From Burkholderia sp. SRS-W-2-2016 (GTDB lineage Bacteria; Pseudomonadota; Gammaproteobacteria; Burkholderiales; Burkholderiaceae): a DNA stretch of 64,000 bases. A program made the position numbers and the translations under genes. The stretch spans positions 1-64,000 of the forward strand of contig NZ_MSDV01000024.1 in the NCBI RefSeq assembly GCF_001931485.1, written 5' to 3'. The notes under the pieces are model-generated. The model searched no databases and was not told the origin of the DNA. It saw only the letters and a program-made list of their open reading frames with translations. Every line of letters begins with the position of its first letter. The stretch's first letter is position 1. Shown one piece after another: positions 9,375 to 19,584 of this stretch.

Positions 9375-12300
9375 ATGGCCCACTTCTCGTGTTTCCCCGG
9401 CGCTTCGGCCCTTTCCGATTTCCGTCAAACCCGTCTGCTCGAAACGCTTACGCGTATCGATCCGAATATCACCGGCGTGCGCGGTCAATACCTGCACTTC
9501 GTCAACGCGCAAACCCCGCTGTCCGCTGAAGACAGCGCGAAGGTCGAAGCGTTGATGCACTACGGCGATCCGTTCGAAGAGGGCAAGGAGCGCGGCGCGG
9601 CCGAAACCTTCCTCGTGGTGCCGCGCTTCGGCACGGTGTCGCCGTGGGCCAGCAAGGCTACCGATATCGCGCATCTGTGCGGTCTGACCCAGGTGCGCCG
9701 GATCGAGCGCGGCGTCGAGTACACGGTCGTGCTGAAAAGCGGCCTGCTCGGCGGCAAGAAGACGCTGTCCGACGAAGCGCGCGCGGCGGTCGCCGTGGCG
9801 CTGCACGACCGCATGACCGAAAGCGTCGCGCCGTCGCGCGAGCACGCAATGCATCTGTTCGACGAACTGCCGGCCAAGCCGCTGCAAACCGTCGACGTGC
9901 TGGCGAGCGGCCGCGGCGCGCTCGAAGCCGCGAACACGGAACTGGGCCTCGCGCTCGCCGACGACGAAATCGACTACCTGGTCGACGCATTCACGAAGCT
10001 CGCCCGCAACCCGACCGACGTCGAACTGATGATGTTCGCGCAGGCCAACAGCGAGCACTGCCGCCACAAGATTTTCAACGCCGACTGGACCATCGACGGC
10101 GAGAAGCAGGACATCTCGCTGTTCAACATGATCCGCAACACCGAGAAGCTCAATCCGCAGGGCACGATCGTCGCCTACTCGGACAACTCGGCGATCATGG
10201 TCGGCGCGATGGCCGAGCGCTGGTTCCCGCGCACGCCGGAGCAGGGCGACGCGAATCAGCTGTCCGAGCACTACAAGCGCGGCGTCGAGCTCACGCACAC
10301 GCTGATGAAGGTCGAAACGCATAATCACCCGACCGCGATCTCGCCGTTCCCCGGTGCCGCGACCGGCGCCGGCGGCGAAATCCGCGACGAAGGCGCGACC
10401 GGCCGCGGCGCGCGTCCGAAGGCGGGTCTGGCCGGCTTCACCGTGTCGAACCTCGAACTGCCGGATGGTGTGGAGAGCTGGGAAAACGCGCGCGACACCG
10501 CGCAGCCGCTCGAACAGCGCAATCCGGCCGACCAGCACGAAGCGTACGGCCGCCCGGATCGCATCGCGTCGCCGCTGCAGATCATGATCGACGGCCCGCT
10601 CGGCGGCGCCGCGTTCAACAACGAATTCGGCCGTCCGAACCTCGGCGGCTACTTCCGTGCGTATGAACAAAACGTCGGCGGGGTCGTGCGCGGCTATCAC
10701 AAGCCGATCATGATCGCGGGCGGCATCGGCAACATCTCCGACCAGCACACCCACAAGCACGATCTGCCGGAAGGCTCGCTGCTGATCCAGATCGGCGGCC
10801 CGGGTATGCGCATCGGCATGGGCGGCGGCGCCGCGAGTTCGATGGCGACCGGCACCAACACCGCCGAACTCGACTTCGACTCGGTGCAGCGCGGCAACCC
10901 GGAAATCGAGCGACGCGCGCAGGAAGTGATCAACGCGTGCTGGCAGCTCGGCGACAAGAACCCGATTCTGAGCATTCACGACGTCGGCGCGGGCGGTCTG
11001 TCGAACGCGTTCCCGGAAGTGGTCGACGGTGCAAGCAAGGGCGCGGTGTTCGAGCTGCGCAAGATCCAGCTCGAGGAAAGCGGTCTGTCGCCGCGCGAAA
11101 TCTGGTCGAACGAAGCGCAGGAGCGCTATGTGCTGGCGATCGCGCCGGCCGATCTGCCGGCTTTCGAAGCGATGTGCAAGCGCGAGCGCTGCCCGTTCGC
11201 GGTGATCGGCACGGCCACCGCCGAGCGCCAACTGAAGCTGATCGACGCCGAACAGCCGGAAAGCACCCATCAGCCGGTCGATATGCCGATGGAAGTGCTG
11301 CTCGGCAAGGCGCCGCGCATGCATCGCGACGTCAAGCGGGTCGAACGTAACTTCCAGCCGGTCGACGTGACCGGCCTCGCGCTGGCCGATGTCGCACAGA
11401 GCGTGCTGCGTCATCCGACGGTCGCAAGCAAGTCGTTCCTGATCACGATCGGCGACCGCTCGGTCGGCGGCACGACCGCGCGCGACCAGATGGTCGGTCC
11501 GTGGCAGGTGCCGGTGGCCGACGTCGCGATCACGACGCTCGACTACGCGGGCTTCGGCGGCGAAGCGATGACGATGTCCGAGCGCACGCCGCTCGCGGTC
11601 ATCAACGCGCCGGCGTCGGGCCGCATGGCGGTCGGCGAGGCGATCACCAACATCGCGGCGGCGCCGATCGCGTCGCTCGACAAACTCAAGCTGTCGGCGA
11701 ACTGGATGGCCGCATGCGGCGCGCCGGGCGAAGACGCGGCGCTGTACGACACGGTCAAGGCGATCGGCATGGAACTGTGCCCGGCGCTCGGGATCGGCAT
11801 TCCGGTCGGCAAGGATTCGCTGTCGATGCGCACCCGCTGGGAAGATCGCGGCGTTGAGAAGGAAGTGGTCGCGCCGGTGTCGCTGATCATCTCGGCGTTC
11901 GCGCCGGTCGAAGACGTGCGCAAGCATCTGACGCCGCAACTGCGCCGCGTCAGCGAAGTCGGCGAAACGGTGCTGATCGCGATCGACCTCGGCCGCGGCA
12001 AGCATCGCCTCGGCGGCAGTATCCTCGCGCAGGTCACGCAGCAGGTCGGCGACACGGTGCCGGACGTCGACGATCCGGAAGACCTGAAGCGCTTCTTTGG
12101 CGCGATCCAGTCGCTGAATCAGGACGGCAAGCTGCTCGCGTACCACGACCGTTCGGACGGCGGCCTGTGGGCAACCGTGTGCGAAATGGCGTTCGCCGGT
12201 CACGCGGGCGTGTCGCTGAACGTCGACATGCTGGTGCTCGACGCGAACCACGAATCCGATTTCGGCGATGCGAAGGACTGGGCGAAGCAGACCAGCGGCC

Positions 12301-13457
12301 GTCGCGAAGACCGCACGCTGCGCGCGCTCTTTAACGAAGAGCTTGGCGCGGTCGTGCAGGTGCGCGCGGCCGATCGTGACGCGGTGCTCGGCGCGCTGCG
12401 CGAGCAGGGTCTGTCGGCGTGCTCGCACGTGATCGGCAAGGTCAACGAGCGCGACGTGATCGAAATCTATCGCGATGCGAAGAAGGTCTACGAAGCACCG
12501 CGTGCCGAGCTGCATCGCACGTGGAGCGAGGTGAGCTGGCGGATCGCGCGTCTGCGCGACAACCCGGCTTGCGCCGATGCCGAATACGACGGTCTGCTCG
12601 ACGCGGCCGATCCGGGCATCACGCCGGTGCTGAGCTTCGATCCGGCGCAAGACATCGCCGCGCCGTTCATCGGCAAGGGCGCGCGTCCGCGCGTCGCGAT
12701 CCTGCGCGAGCAGGGCGTGAACTCGCATCTGGAAACCGCTTATGCGTTCGATCGCGCCGGCTTCGACGCGCACGACGTGCACATGAGCGACCTGCTGGCG
12801 GGCCGCGCGAACCTGGCGGACTTTGCCGGCGCGGTCGCGTGCGGCGGCTTCTCGTACGGCGACACGCTGGGTGCCGGCGAAGGCTGGGCGAAGACGATCC
12901 GCTTCAACGCGCAACTGGCCGACATGTTCGCGGCGTTCTTCGGCCGCGCCGACACGTTCGCGCTCGGCATCTGCAACGGCTGCCAGATGATGAGCAGTCT
13001 CGCGTCGATGATCCCGGGCGCCGAAGCATGGCCGAAGTTCACCCGCAACAAGTCGGAGAAATTCGAAGCGCGCTTCTCGCTGGTCGAAGTGCAGAGCTCG
13101 CCGTCGATTTTCTTCGCCGGCATGGAAGGCTCGCGCATTCCGGTCGCGGTCGCGCACGGCGAAGGTTTCGCGGATTTCTCGCAGCAGGGCGATGCGGCGA
13201 AGGTCGCGGTCGCGATGCGTTACGTCGATCACCGCGGTCAGGCGACCGAGCAGTATCCGTTCAACCCGAACGGCTCGCCGGACGGCATCACGTCGGTCAC
13301 CACGGCCGACGGCCGCTTCACGGTGCTGATGCCGCACACCGAGCGGGTCCACCGCGCGGTGCAGATGAGCTGGCATCCGGAAGGCTGGGGCGAGGGCGCA
13401 ACGGACGCAAGCCCGTGGCAACGCGTGTTCCAGAACGCGCGCCGCTGGCTCGGTTGA
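9375..13457 (+). CDS. purL: Phosphoribosylformylglycinamidine synthase, single-chain PurL
   Basis: The 1360-residue enzyme makes FGAM from FGAR, glutamine and ATP (step 4 of purine synthesis). The N-terminal PurS-like part is followed by two AIRS-like halves; EQVNSE-type signature here is [14 protein letters not shown], and [13 protein letters not shown] is the ATP/FGAR-binding segment. The C-terminal class I glutaminase has its nucleophile cysteine at about residue 1200 in GICNGCQMM, and the histidine/glutamate of the triad in SWHPEGW. It is the large gammaproteobacterial/betaproteobacterial form, not the split PurLQS. A TATAAT box lies 79 bp before the start. Confidence 0.98.
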   Translation: MAHFSCFPGASALSDFRQTRLLETLTRIDPNITGVRGQYLHFVNAQTPLSAEDSAKVEALMHYGDPFEEGKERGAAETFLVVPRFGTVSPWASKATDIAHLCGLTQVRRIERGVEYTVVLKSGLLGGKKTLSDEARAAVAVALHDRMTESVAPSREHAMHLFDELPAKPLQTVDVLASGRGALEAANTELGLALADDEIDYLVDAFTKLARNPTDVELMMFAQANSEHCRHKIFNADWTIDGEKQDISLFNMIRNTEKLNPQGTIVAYSDNSAIMVGAMAERWFPRTPEQGDANQLSEHYKRGVELTHTLMKVETHNHPTAISPFPGAATGAGGEIRDEGATGRGARPKAGLAGFTVSNLELPDGVESWENARDTAQPLEQRNPADQHEAYGRPDRIASPLQIMIDGPLGGAAFNNEFGRPNLGGYFRAYEQNVGGVVRGYHKPIMIAGGIGNISDQHTHKHDLPEGSLLIQIGGPGMRIGMGGGAASSMATGTNTAELDFDSVQRGNPEIERRAQEVINACWQLGDKNPILSIHDVGAGGLSNAFPEVVDGASKGAVFELRKIQLEESGLSPREIWSNEAQERYVLAIAPADLPAFEAMCKRERCPFAVIGTATAERQLKLIDAEQPESTHQPVDMPMEVLLGKAPRMHRDVKRVERNFQPVDVTGLALADVAQSVLRHPTVASKSFLITIGDRSVGGTTARDQMVGPWQVPVADVAITTLDYAGFGGEAMTMSERTPLAVINAPASGRMAVGEAITNIAAAPIASLDKLKLSANWMAACGAPGEDAALYDTVKAIGMELCPALGIGIPVGKDSLSMRTRWEDRGVEKEVVAPVSLIISAFAPVEDVRKHLTPQLRRVSEVGETVLIAIDLGRGKHRLGGSILAQVTQQVGDTVPDVDDPEDLKRFFGAIQSLNQDGKLLAYHDRSDGGLWATVCEMAFAGHAGVSLNVDMLVLDANHESDFGDAKDWAKQTSGRREDRTLRALFNEELGAVVQVRAADRDAVLGALREQGLSACSHVIGKVNERDVIEIYRDAKKVYEAPRAELHRTWSEVSWRIARLRDNPACADAEYDGLLDAADPGITPVLSFDPAQDIAAPFIGKGARPRVAILREQGVNSHLETAYAFDRAGFDAHDVHMSDLLAGRANLADFAGAVACGGFSYGDTLGAGEGWAKTIRFNAQLADMFAAFFGRADTFALGICNGCQMMSSLASMIPGAEAWPKFTRNKSEKFEARFSLVEVQSSPSIFFAGMEGSRIPVAVAHGEGFADFSQQGDAAKVAVAMRYVDHRGQATEQYPFNPNGSPDGITSVTTADGRFTVLMPHTERVHRAVQMSWHPEGWGEGATDASPWQRVFQNARRWLG

Positions 13458-13518
13458 TCGCGTAGGGAGTTGCCGCCTGTCTGGCGGCGGCTCCCAGCCG
13501 GACAACGTAGCAAAAGGA

Positions 13519-13546
13519 AAAGCCGCCCTCGGGCGGCTTTTTTATT
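13519..13546 (+). terminator. Terminator after purL
   Basis: AGCCGCC (13521-13527) pairs with GGCGGCT (13532-13538) around a tight CTCG tetraloop, followed by TTTTTTA. Its stem sequence is nearly identical to the hairpin 138 bp further on that serves the opposite strand. Confidence 0.85.
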
Positions 13547-13651
13547 GTCTGCGTGGCAGGAACGGATAGGCGTGAGACGCGCGTTTTGCGAACGCGCTTC
13601 ATGGCGACCCGCTGACCGGCGAGAACATCATCGTTCTGCAAACACGCCGCA

Positions 13652-13680
13652 ACAAAAAAGCCGCCCAAGGGCGGCTTTTC
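13652..13680 (-). terminator. Terminator after the parvulin gene (minus strand)
   Basis: AGCCGCCC (13659-13666) and GGGCGGCT (13669-13676). On the minus strand the hairpin is followed by a T run (A run at 13653-13659), 24 bp past the stop codon at 13701. Confidence 0.82.
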
Positions 13681-13700
13681 TACATCCGGAGTTCGGAGAC

Positions 13701-14480
13701 TTACTGAATCTTCGCGTTCTTACGCAGACCTTCTTCGAACGCCTGCAGCTTTTCCTGCTGGATCTGCTGGACGATCTGCGCGCGCACCTGCTCGAGCGGC
13801 GGCGGCGTGACCGCGCGGATGTCGTCGACGCGGATGATGTGCCAGCCGAACTGCGTATGCACCGGCGTGTCGGTCATCTGGCCTTTCTGCAGATGCGTGG
13901 CCGCTTCCGCGAACTCGGGCACGTAGGCCTTCGGGTCCGACCAGTCGAGGTCGCCGCCGTTCTTGCCCGATCCCGGATCCTTCGAGTACTGCTTGGCCAG
14001 TTCTTCGAAGCTTGCGCCGCCCTTGATCTTCGCGATCAGGTCTTTGGCCTGCTGCTCGTTGTCGACGAGGATGTGGTGCAGATGGAATTCCTTGCCGCCG
14101 GCGTCCTTGACGAGCGCGTTGTAGCGAGCGGTGACTTCCGCGTCGGTCGGCTGGTTGGTCTTCACGAAATCTTCGATCAGCGCGCGCAGCACCACGGTCT
14201 GCTGGGCCACCGCGATTTGCGCCTTGATGTCCGGACGATTCGGCAGGCCGCGGCGCAGCGCTTCCTGCATCAGGATCTCGCGATTCACGAGTTCTTCGCG
14301 CACGGCCATCTGCAGCTGCGGCGTGTTCTGCTGGCCCTGATGAACCAGTTGTTCGATCAGCGCGTCGGCGCGCGACTTCGGAATCGGCGTGCCGTTCACG
14401 ACGGCGATGTTCTGTGCGAATGCAGGTGCGGCCGCGAATGCAGCCAGCAATACCCAGAGGCGGGTTTTCTTCAAGGTCAT
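13701..14480 (-). CDS. Periplasmic parvulin-type peptidyl-prolyl isomerase (PrsA/SurA-like foldase)
   Basis: A 259-residue exported foldase. From the ATG at 14480 the protein starts MTLKKTRLWVLLAAFAAAPAFAQ, a normal Sec signal peptide with an AFA-Q cleavage site, which is why I do not use the longer frame to 14582. A SurA-N-like helical region comes next. The parvulin domain (about 135-230) has FHLHHILVDN, GGDLDWSD and QFGWHIIRVDD. Unlike PpiD at the start of the window it is soluble, with no membrane anchor. It lies 10 bp after bolA in a yciB-bolA-ppi run, an order common in Burkholderiaceae. Confidence 0.92.
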   Translation of the reverse strand: MTLKKTRLWVLLAAFAAAPAFAQNIAVVNGTPIPKSRADALIEQLVHQGQQNTPQLQMAVREELVNREILMQEALRRGLPNRPDIKAQIAVAQQTVVLRALIEDFVKTNQPTDAEVTARYNALVKDAGGKEFHLHHILVDNEQQAKDLIAKIKGGASFEELAKQYSKDPGSGKNGGDLDWSDPKAYVPEFAEAATHLQKGQMTDTPVHTQFGWHIIRVDDIRAVTPPPLEQVRAQIVQQIQQEKLQAFEEGLRKNAKIQ

Positions 14481-14490
14481 CGAAAAGTTC

Positions 14491-14802
14491 CTAGCGGGGC
14501 AACAAAGCAAATTCTTCGGGCGTATACGCCGTGATGGCAAGGGCATGAATGCCGCGCTGCATGGCGTCGGCCAGCGCATCATACACCATGCGATGCCGCG
14601 CCACGCGGGGCTTACCGGCGAAAGCTACCGCCACGATCGTGACGCTGAAATGACCGCCGGCAGCCGCGCCGGCATGGCCGGCGTGCTGCGCGCTGTCGTC
14701 GCTGATGCGGATCGATTCGACCGGCGCGAGCGCGGCCATGAGGCGCGCTTCGATCAGCGCGGCGCGCTCGGCGGTCGTCGCGTGCATGAACAGGTCACTC
14801 AT
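14491..14802 (-). CDS. bolA: BolA family protein
   Basis: A 103-residue BolA-like protein with the core KPRVARHRMVYDALAD, including the conserved RHR and the histidine used to bind a shared [2Fe-2S] cluster with monothiol glutaredoxins. It also has a long loop rich in Gly, Ala and His (HAGHAGAAAGGH), longer than in E. coli BolA. In the family such proteins act in iron-sulfur trafficking and as stress or morphology regulators. Its ATG is one base past the yciB stop codon, with AAGGAAGA in the end of yciB as its ribosome site, so the two are translationally coupled. Confidence 0.9.
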   Translation of the reverse strand: MSDLFMHATTAERAALIEARLMAALAPVESIRISDDSAQHAGHAGAAAGGHFSVTIVAVAFAGKPRVARHRMVYDALADAMQRGIHALAITAYTPEEFALLPR

Positions 14803-14803
14803 C

Positions 14804-15334
14804 TCATTCTTCCTTCATGTACTTCGACAGCCACAGACTCTGTCCGACGATAAACACCAGCAGGCAGCCGGTGGCGCCGAACAGCTTGAAATTGACCCAT
14901 TGATCGGTCGTGTAGTGATACGCGACGAACAGGTTGAGCAGACCGAGCAGGACGAAAAAGATCGCCCAGATGATGTTCAGCTTGCCCCAGATCGCATGCG
15001 GCAGCGTGATCTGCTTGCCCATCATCGCTTCGATCAGGTTCTTGTTGAAACCGAGCTGCGACACCAGCAGCGCGACCGAAAACGCCCAGTACAGCACGGT
15101 CGGTTTCCACTTGATGAAGGTGTCGTTGTGCAGCACGAGCGTCGCGCCGCCGAACACGGTGACGACGCCGAGGCTGACCCACAGCATCGGGTCGACCTTG
15201 CGGTGGCGGAACGCCACCCACGCGATCTGCACCAGCGTGGCGACGATCGCCACTGCCGTCGCCGTGAAAATGCCCCAGATCTTGAAGGCGACGAAGAACA
15301 GGATGATCGGGAACAGATCGAACAGGAATTTCAT
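14804..15334 (-). CDS. yciB: Inner-membrane septation protein A (YciB)
   Basis: The 176-residue integral membrane protein matches the YciB/IspZ family: N-terminal [17 protein letters not shown], then about five membrane segments, and the conserved [11 protein letters not shown] and [12 protein letters not shown] stretches. In the family it is linked to cell-envelope synthesis and septation. It heads the yciB-bolA-parvulin run. A 202-bp gap separates it from msrB, in the same direction. Confidence 0.95.
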   Translation of the reverse strand: MKFLFDLFPIILFFVAFKIWGIFTATAVAIVATLVQIAWVAFRHRKVDPMLWVSLGVVTVFGGATLVLHNDTFIKWKPTVLYWAFSVALLVSQLGFNKNLIEAMMGKQITLPHAIWGKLNIIWAIFFVLLGLLNLFVAYHYTTDQWVNFKLFGATGCLLVFIVGQSLWLSKYMKEE

Positions 15335-15536
15335 TATCTGGTCGGGAAATCGGAGAGTGAATCGAGCCGTGAAGGGCGCTGGTTAGCGGGCGAGCCGGCG
15401 CGCGACGTTCGCTGGCGGGCGGCCGGCGCACAAAAAAGCCGCGGCGCCCAGTGGGCGGTGGCGGCTCGCGTTGGCCGCGGCGCGTGCCCGCGCAGCTGGG
15501 CATTCGTCCACGGCCCGTTGCGGCGCAGTTCGCGCG

Positions 15537-15959
15537 TTACTTGGGCTCGAATTGTAACGCAGCCGAATTGATGCAGTAACGCAGGCCGGTCGGCGCCGGG
15601 CCGTCCTCGAACACGTGACCCAGATGCGCGCCGCAGTTCTTGCATTGCACCTCGATGCGCAGCATCCCGTGCGAGCGGTCGGTCTTCTCGGCGATCACCT
15701 CGCCGTCGATCGGCCGGAAGTAGCTCGGCCAGCCGCAGCCGGCGTCGAACTTGGTGTCCGATTCGAACAGCGGCGTGCCGCAGCACACGCAGTCGTAGAT
15801 GCCGCGTTCCCAGTGATCGCTGTAGCGGCCCGTAAACGGCCGTTCGGTGGCCGCATGGCGGGTCACCTGGTATTCGAGGTCGGACAGTTGCGCGCGCCAC
15901 TCGGCGTCGGTTTTCTGTACGGCCGGGGCGTCCTGCTTGAGATCGTCGGGGTTGCTCAT
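15537..15959 (-). CDS. msrB: Peptide-methionine (R)-S-oxide reductase MsrB
   Basis: A 140-residue MsrB. Two zinc-binding CxxC pairs are present (CVCCG and CKNCG), with the GCGWPSYF motif between them and the catalytic cysteine in RYCINSAAL near the C-terminus. It reduces methionine-R-sulfoxide in proteins; with no signal peptide it acts in the cytoplasm. It follows selO by 55 bp on the same strand. The short gap holds four copies of GAGACA (minus strand) directly before the ATG. Confidence 0.96.
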   Translation of the reverse strand: MSNPDDLKQDAPAVQKTDAEWRAQLSDLEYQVTRHAATERPFTGRYSDHWERGIYDCVCCGTPLFESDTKFDAGCGWPSYFRPIDGEVIAEKTDRSHGMLRIEVQCKNCGAHLGHVFEDGPAPTGLRYCINSAALQFEPK

Positions 15960-15969
15960 GGTCGGTTCC

Positions 15970-16003
15970 TGTCTCGGTTGTCTCGGGTTGTCTCAGCTGT
16001 CTC
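15970..16003 (-). repeat. Four GAGACA units in the msrB leader
   Basis: On the plus strand TGTCTC recurs at 15970, 15979, 15989 and 15998 with a period of 9-10 bp. On the transcribed strand this is GAGACA four times, 11 to 44 nt before the msrB start. GAGACAGG nearest the ATG could help ribosome binding. Confidence 0.85.
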
Positions 16004-16014
16004 GCGTTCCGTGA

Positions 16015-17571
16015 TCACGACGAACAGCTCACTTCGAGCGAACTCGCCCAGTCGGGCGGCAGGCCCGCGTACGCTTCGTACTCGGGCTGCTCGTCGAACG
16101 GACGGCGCAGCACGCTGGCGAGCCGTTCCACTTCGGAGTAGTCCTTTTCCTTCGCGCGTTGGATCGCCGTTTCCGCCAGATGGTTGCGAAGCACGAATTT
16201 GGGGTTCACGCGGTTCATTGCAATGGCGCGCGCGGCGTCGTCGCGGGTCTCTTCGGCGAGGCGCGCGCGATAGTCCTGCGCCCACGCGTCGAACGCGGCG
16301 CGGTCGAGGAACAGGTCGCGCACCGGCGCGTCGCCGCTCGCATCGTGTTTCGACACGCGCGCGAGGTTGCGGAACGTCAGCGTGAAATCGGCGCGGTTCG
16401 CGTGCATCGCTTCGAACAGCCGGTTGACCAGCGCGTCGTCGCCGTCGCGCGCCTGTTCGAGGCCGAGCTTCGCGCGCATACGGTTTTCGAGCGCCGGCGC
16501 GAAGCGTTCCTTGAAGCCGGCCAGCACGCGCTGCGCGTCTTCGATCGCGCGGTCGCTGCGCACGCTTTCCTCGTGCTGTTCACCGAGCAGCGGCAGCAAT
16601 CCCTGCGCGAGGCAGAACAGATTCCAGTACGCGATCTGCGGCTGCATCCGGTACGCGTAGCGGCCCTGCGAGTCGGAGTGATTGCAGATGTGACCGGCGT
16701 CGAAGCCGTCCATGAAACCGAACGGGCCGTAGTCGATCGTCAGGCCGAGGATCGACATGTTGTCGGTGTTCATCACGCCGTGACAGAAGCCGACCGCCTG
16801 CCACTCGACCATCAGGTCCGCGCTCGATTGCACCGCTTCGCCGAGCAGTGCGAGATACGGATCGTCGGCTTGCCGGCAATGCGGATAGAAACGGTCGATC
16901 ACGTGATCGGCGAGCGCGCGCAACGCGTCGACCCGGTCGTTCGCATAGAAGTGCTCGAAGTGGCCGAAGCGCACGAAGCTCGGCGACACGCGGGTGACGA
17001 CCGCGGCGGTTTCGATGGTCTCGCGCCGCACCGGCTGATCGGAGCCGATCACGCACAGCGCGCGGGTGGTCGGAATGCCGAGATGATGCATCGCCTCCGA
17101 ACACAGATATTCGCGGATCGACGAGCGCAGCACCGCGCGGCCGTCGGCCATTCGCGAGTACGGCGTGCGGCCCGCGCCCTTCAGCTGCAATTCGTAGCGC
17201 TGGCCCGCGTGTTCGAGTTCGCCGAGGCCGAGCGCGCGGCCGTCGCCGAGCTGGCCCGCCCACACGCCGAACTGGTGACCCGAATACACCGACGCATACG
17301 GCAGCGCGTCGGCCGGCCACGCTCGGGTCGCGTTGCCGCTGAACAGATCGAGAAAGCCGGGATCGCGTTCGATGCCCTTGGGCAGACCGAGCCGCGCGGC
17401 GGTGTCGGCCGAGAAGCCGACCAGATACGGCGCGTCGAGCGGCGCGGCGGGCAGGCGGGTGAGGAAGGTGGCGCCGAGCCGCGCGAACGCGTCGGCCGGG
17501 GGCGTGGCGAGTGTGGTGGAAAGATCCGTCAAAGCTGCGGATGACCCTGCAATGCTTGGGGAAAACGACAT
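16015..17571 (-). CDS. selO: Protein adenylyltransferase SelO (YdiU)
   Basis: The 518-residue pseudokinase-like enzyme transfers AMP from ATP to Ser/Thr/Tyr of target proteins. It has the conserved [16 protein letters not shown] start region, [12 protein letters not shown], and [18 protein letters not shown] with the metal-binding Asn/Asp. The C-terminus ends VSCSS, the bacterial equivalent of the selenocysteine-containing end of animal SelO. In the family SelO targets redox proteins such as glutaredoxin during oxidative stress. Its placement just before msrB supports a shared redox role. It diverges from the acyl-CoA ligase gene at 17700. Confidence 0.95.
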   Translation of the reverse strand: MSFSPSIAGSSAALTDLSTTLATPPADAFARLGATFLTRLPAAPLDAPYLVGFSADTAARLGLPKGIERDPGFLDLFSGNATRAWPADALPYASVYSGHQFGVWAGQLGDGRALGLGELEHAGQRYELQLKGAGRTPYSRMADGRAVLRSSIREYLCSEAMHHLGIPTTRALCVIGSDQPVRRETIETAAVVTRVSPSFVRFGHFEHFYANDRVDALRALADHVIDRFYPHCRQADDPYLALLGEAVQSSADLMVEWQAVGFCHGVMNTDNMSILGLTIDYGPFGFMDGFDAGHICNHSDSQGRYAYRMQPQIAYWNLFCLAQGLLPLLGEQHEESVRSDRAIEDAQRVLAGFKERFAPALENRMRAKLGLEQARDGDDALVNRLFEAMHANRADFTLTFRNLARVSKHDASGDAPVRDLFLDRAAFDAWAQDYRARLAEETRDDAARAIAMNRVNPKFVLRNHLAETAIQRAKEKDYSEVERLASVLRRPFDEQPEYEAYAGLPPDWASSLEVSCSS

Positions 17572-17699
17572 ATTGAGCGCCTCTGGATTAGCCGATATTG
17601 TAAGTCCGCGCCAGCGGCGCTGCTGGCCGGCCGCGCGCGGCGTTCAAACCTTGCGCGCGCACCCCAACCGACACCGACAAGCCGAGGAGACCCCGCCTT

Positions 17700-19370
17700 A
17701 TGACGACGCCGCTGCTGGGCCAGATGATGGACGTGCCGCTCACCGTGTCATCGCTGCTCGCGCATGCCGCGCGGCATTTCGGCAGCACCGAGATCGTGTC
17801 GCGGCGCATCGAAGGCGACCTGCATCGTTACACGTACCGCGATTGCGAGAAGCGCGCGAAGCAGCTCGCGCAGGCGCTGCTCGCGCTCGGCGTCGAGCCC
17901 GGCGAACGGGTCGCGACGCTCGCGTGGAACGGCTACCGGCATCTGGAGGCGTACTACGGCACGACCGGTTTCGGCGCGGTGTGCCACACGATCAACCCGC
18001 GGCTGTTCCCCGACCAGATCGCCTACATCATCAATCACGCGGACGACGCGTACGTGCTGTTCGACACCACCTTCGCCGCGCTGGTCGACGTGCTCGCGCC
18101 GCAGTGTCCGCGTGTACGCGGCTGGATCGCGCTGTGCGACGAAGCGCACCGGCCGGCCACGCAAACGCCGCTGCTGTGCTACGAAACGCTGATGGACGGG
18201 CAGGACGGCGACTTCGAGTGGCCCGCGCTCGACGAGCGGCAGGCCTCGTATCTGTGCTACACGTCCGGCACGACCGGCAATCCGAAGGGCGCGCTGTATT
18301 CGCATCGCTCGACGGTGCTGCACGCGTTCGGCGCGTCGCTGCCCGACGCGATGAGTCTGTCCGCGCGCGACGCGGTGCTGCCGGTGGTGCCGATGTTTCA
18401 TGTGAACGCGTGGGGCATTCCGCACGCGGCGCCGCTGACCGGCGCGAAGCTGGTGTTCCCCGGCAAGGATCTCGACGGCAAGTCGCTGTACGAACTGATG
18501 GAAAGCGAGCGCGTGACCTATTCGGCCGGCGTGCCGACCGTCTGGCTCGGACTGCTGAACCATCTGCGCGAGGCCAACGCGAAGTTTTCGACGCTGCAGC
18601 GCACGGTGATCGGCGGCTCCGCGTGTCCGCCGGCGATGCTGCGCACCTTCGAGGACGACTACGGCGTGCAGGTGATTCACGCATGGGGGATGACGGAAAT
18701 GTCGCCCCTCGGCACCCTGTCGAAACTGACGTGGGAGCAGAGTCAACGGCCGCTCGCCGAGCGCCGCAAGCTGCTCGAAAAGCAGGGCCACGCGATCTAC
18801 GGCGTCGATATGAAGATCGTCGGCGAGGATGGCCGCGAGCTGCCGTGGGACGGCGTCGCGTTCGGCGATCTGCACGTGCGCGGCCCGTGGGTGATCGACC
18901 GCTATTTCCGCAAGGACGATTCGCCGCTGGTGGACGGCTGGTTCCCGACCGGCGACGTCGCGACGATCGACCGCGACAGCTTCCTGCACATCACCGACCG
19001 CTCGAAGGACGTGATCAAGTCCGGCGGCGAATGGATCAGCTCGATCGACGTCGAGAACGTCGCGATCGCGCATCCGGCGGTCGCGGAGGCGGCCTGCATC
19101 GCGTGCGCGCATCCGAAATGGACCGAGCGGCCGCTGCTGGTGGTGGTCAGGCGCGCGGGGCACGAACTGACGCGCGAACAACTGCTCGCGTTCTACGACG
19201 GCAAGGTCGCGAAATGGTGGATTCCCGACGACGTGGTATTCGTCGACGAACTGCCGCACACCGCGACCGGCAAGCTGCAGAAGCTGAAGCTGCGCGACCT
19301 GTTCCGCGACCACGTACTGCCGTCCGCGCTCGAAGACGCCCGCCACTGCCCGATCACGCCCGGCACCTGA
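17700..19370 (+). CDS. Fatty-acid/short-chain acyl-CoA ligase (AMP-forming)
   Basis: A 556-residue member of the ANL superfamily. The phosphate-binding loop [11 protein letters not shown] lies at about 187-197, the adenine-binding motif [12 protein letters not shown] near 325-336, the hinge [15 protein letters not shown] near 433, and the catalytic lysine in [11 protein letters not shown] near the C-terminus. The overall pattern is that of medium-chain or 3-methylthiopropionyl-CoA (DmdB-like) ligases; the substrate cannot be fixed from sequence. A GAGGAG ribosome site lies just before the ATG. With the next two genes it supplies a beta-oxidation set, although 214 bp and a likely promoter separate it from them. 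Confidence 0.9.
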   Translation: MTTPLLGQMMDVPLTVSSLLAHAARHFGSTEIVSRRIEGDLHRYTYRDCEKRAKQLAQALLALGVEPGERVATLAWNGYRHLEAYYGTTGFGAVCHTINPRLFPDQIAYIINHADDAYVLFDTTFAALVDVLAPQCPRVRGWIALCDEAHRPATQTPLLCYETLMDGQDGDFEWPALDERQASYLCYTSGTTGNPKGALYSHRSTVLHAFGASLPDAMSLSARDAVLPVVPMFHVNAWGIPHAAPLTGAKLVFPGKDLDGKSLYELMESERVTYSAGVPTVWLGLLNHLREANAKFSTLQRTVIGGSACPPAMLRTFEDDYGVQVIHAWGMTEMSPLGTLSKLTWEQSQRPLAERRKLLEKQGHAIYGVDMKIVGEDGRELPWDGVAFGDLHVRGPWVIDRYFRKDDSPLVDGWFPTGDVATIDRDSFLHITDRSKDVIKSGGEWISSIDVENVAIAHPAVAEAACIACAHPKWTERPLLVVVRRAGHELTREQLLAFYDGKVAKWWIPDDVVFVDELPHTATGKLQKLKLRDLFRDHVLPSALEDARHCPITPGT

Positions 19371-19440
19371 GCCGCGGTAAAGCTCGATTCACCGCCGACG
19401 CTGCCGGGCGATCCTGGGGGAAACCCCGCCCGGCAGTAAA

Positions 19441-19469
19441 TTGAACGAGCGTGCTTTTTTGTGTATTCT
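19441..19469 (+). promoter_or_regulatory. Likely sigma-70 promoter for the fadB-like gene
   Basis: TTGAAC at 19441-19446, a 17-bp spacer and TATTCT at 19464-19469, followed by a leader of about 110 nt to the ATG at 19585. The spacer has a run of six T. This is the best-formed promoter pattern I found in the window. Confidence 0.5.
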
Positions 19470-19584
19470 GCCTGCTGACCCCGGAAACGTCGCCCGAAAA
19501 GTCTGACAATGAGCAGACTCGATGAACCGGACAGGCGGCGCATCAGGCGCCGCCTCATTGCATGGATCGCATGGAGGCAGGCAG

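Noticed and set aside
8439..13505. A 1688-codon open frame antisense to purL
   Set aside because: It mirrors purL exactly, is rich in Arg, His and Val as expected for antisense frames in high-GC coding DNA, and contains no recognisable domain.
13521..13676. A repeat element formed by two near-identical hairpins (AGCCGCCC...)
   Set aside because: Each lies at the end of a different gene on opposite strands and has a T run; the likeness is common among GC-rich terminators.
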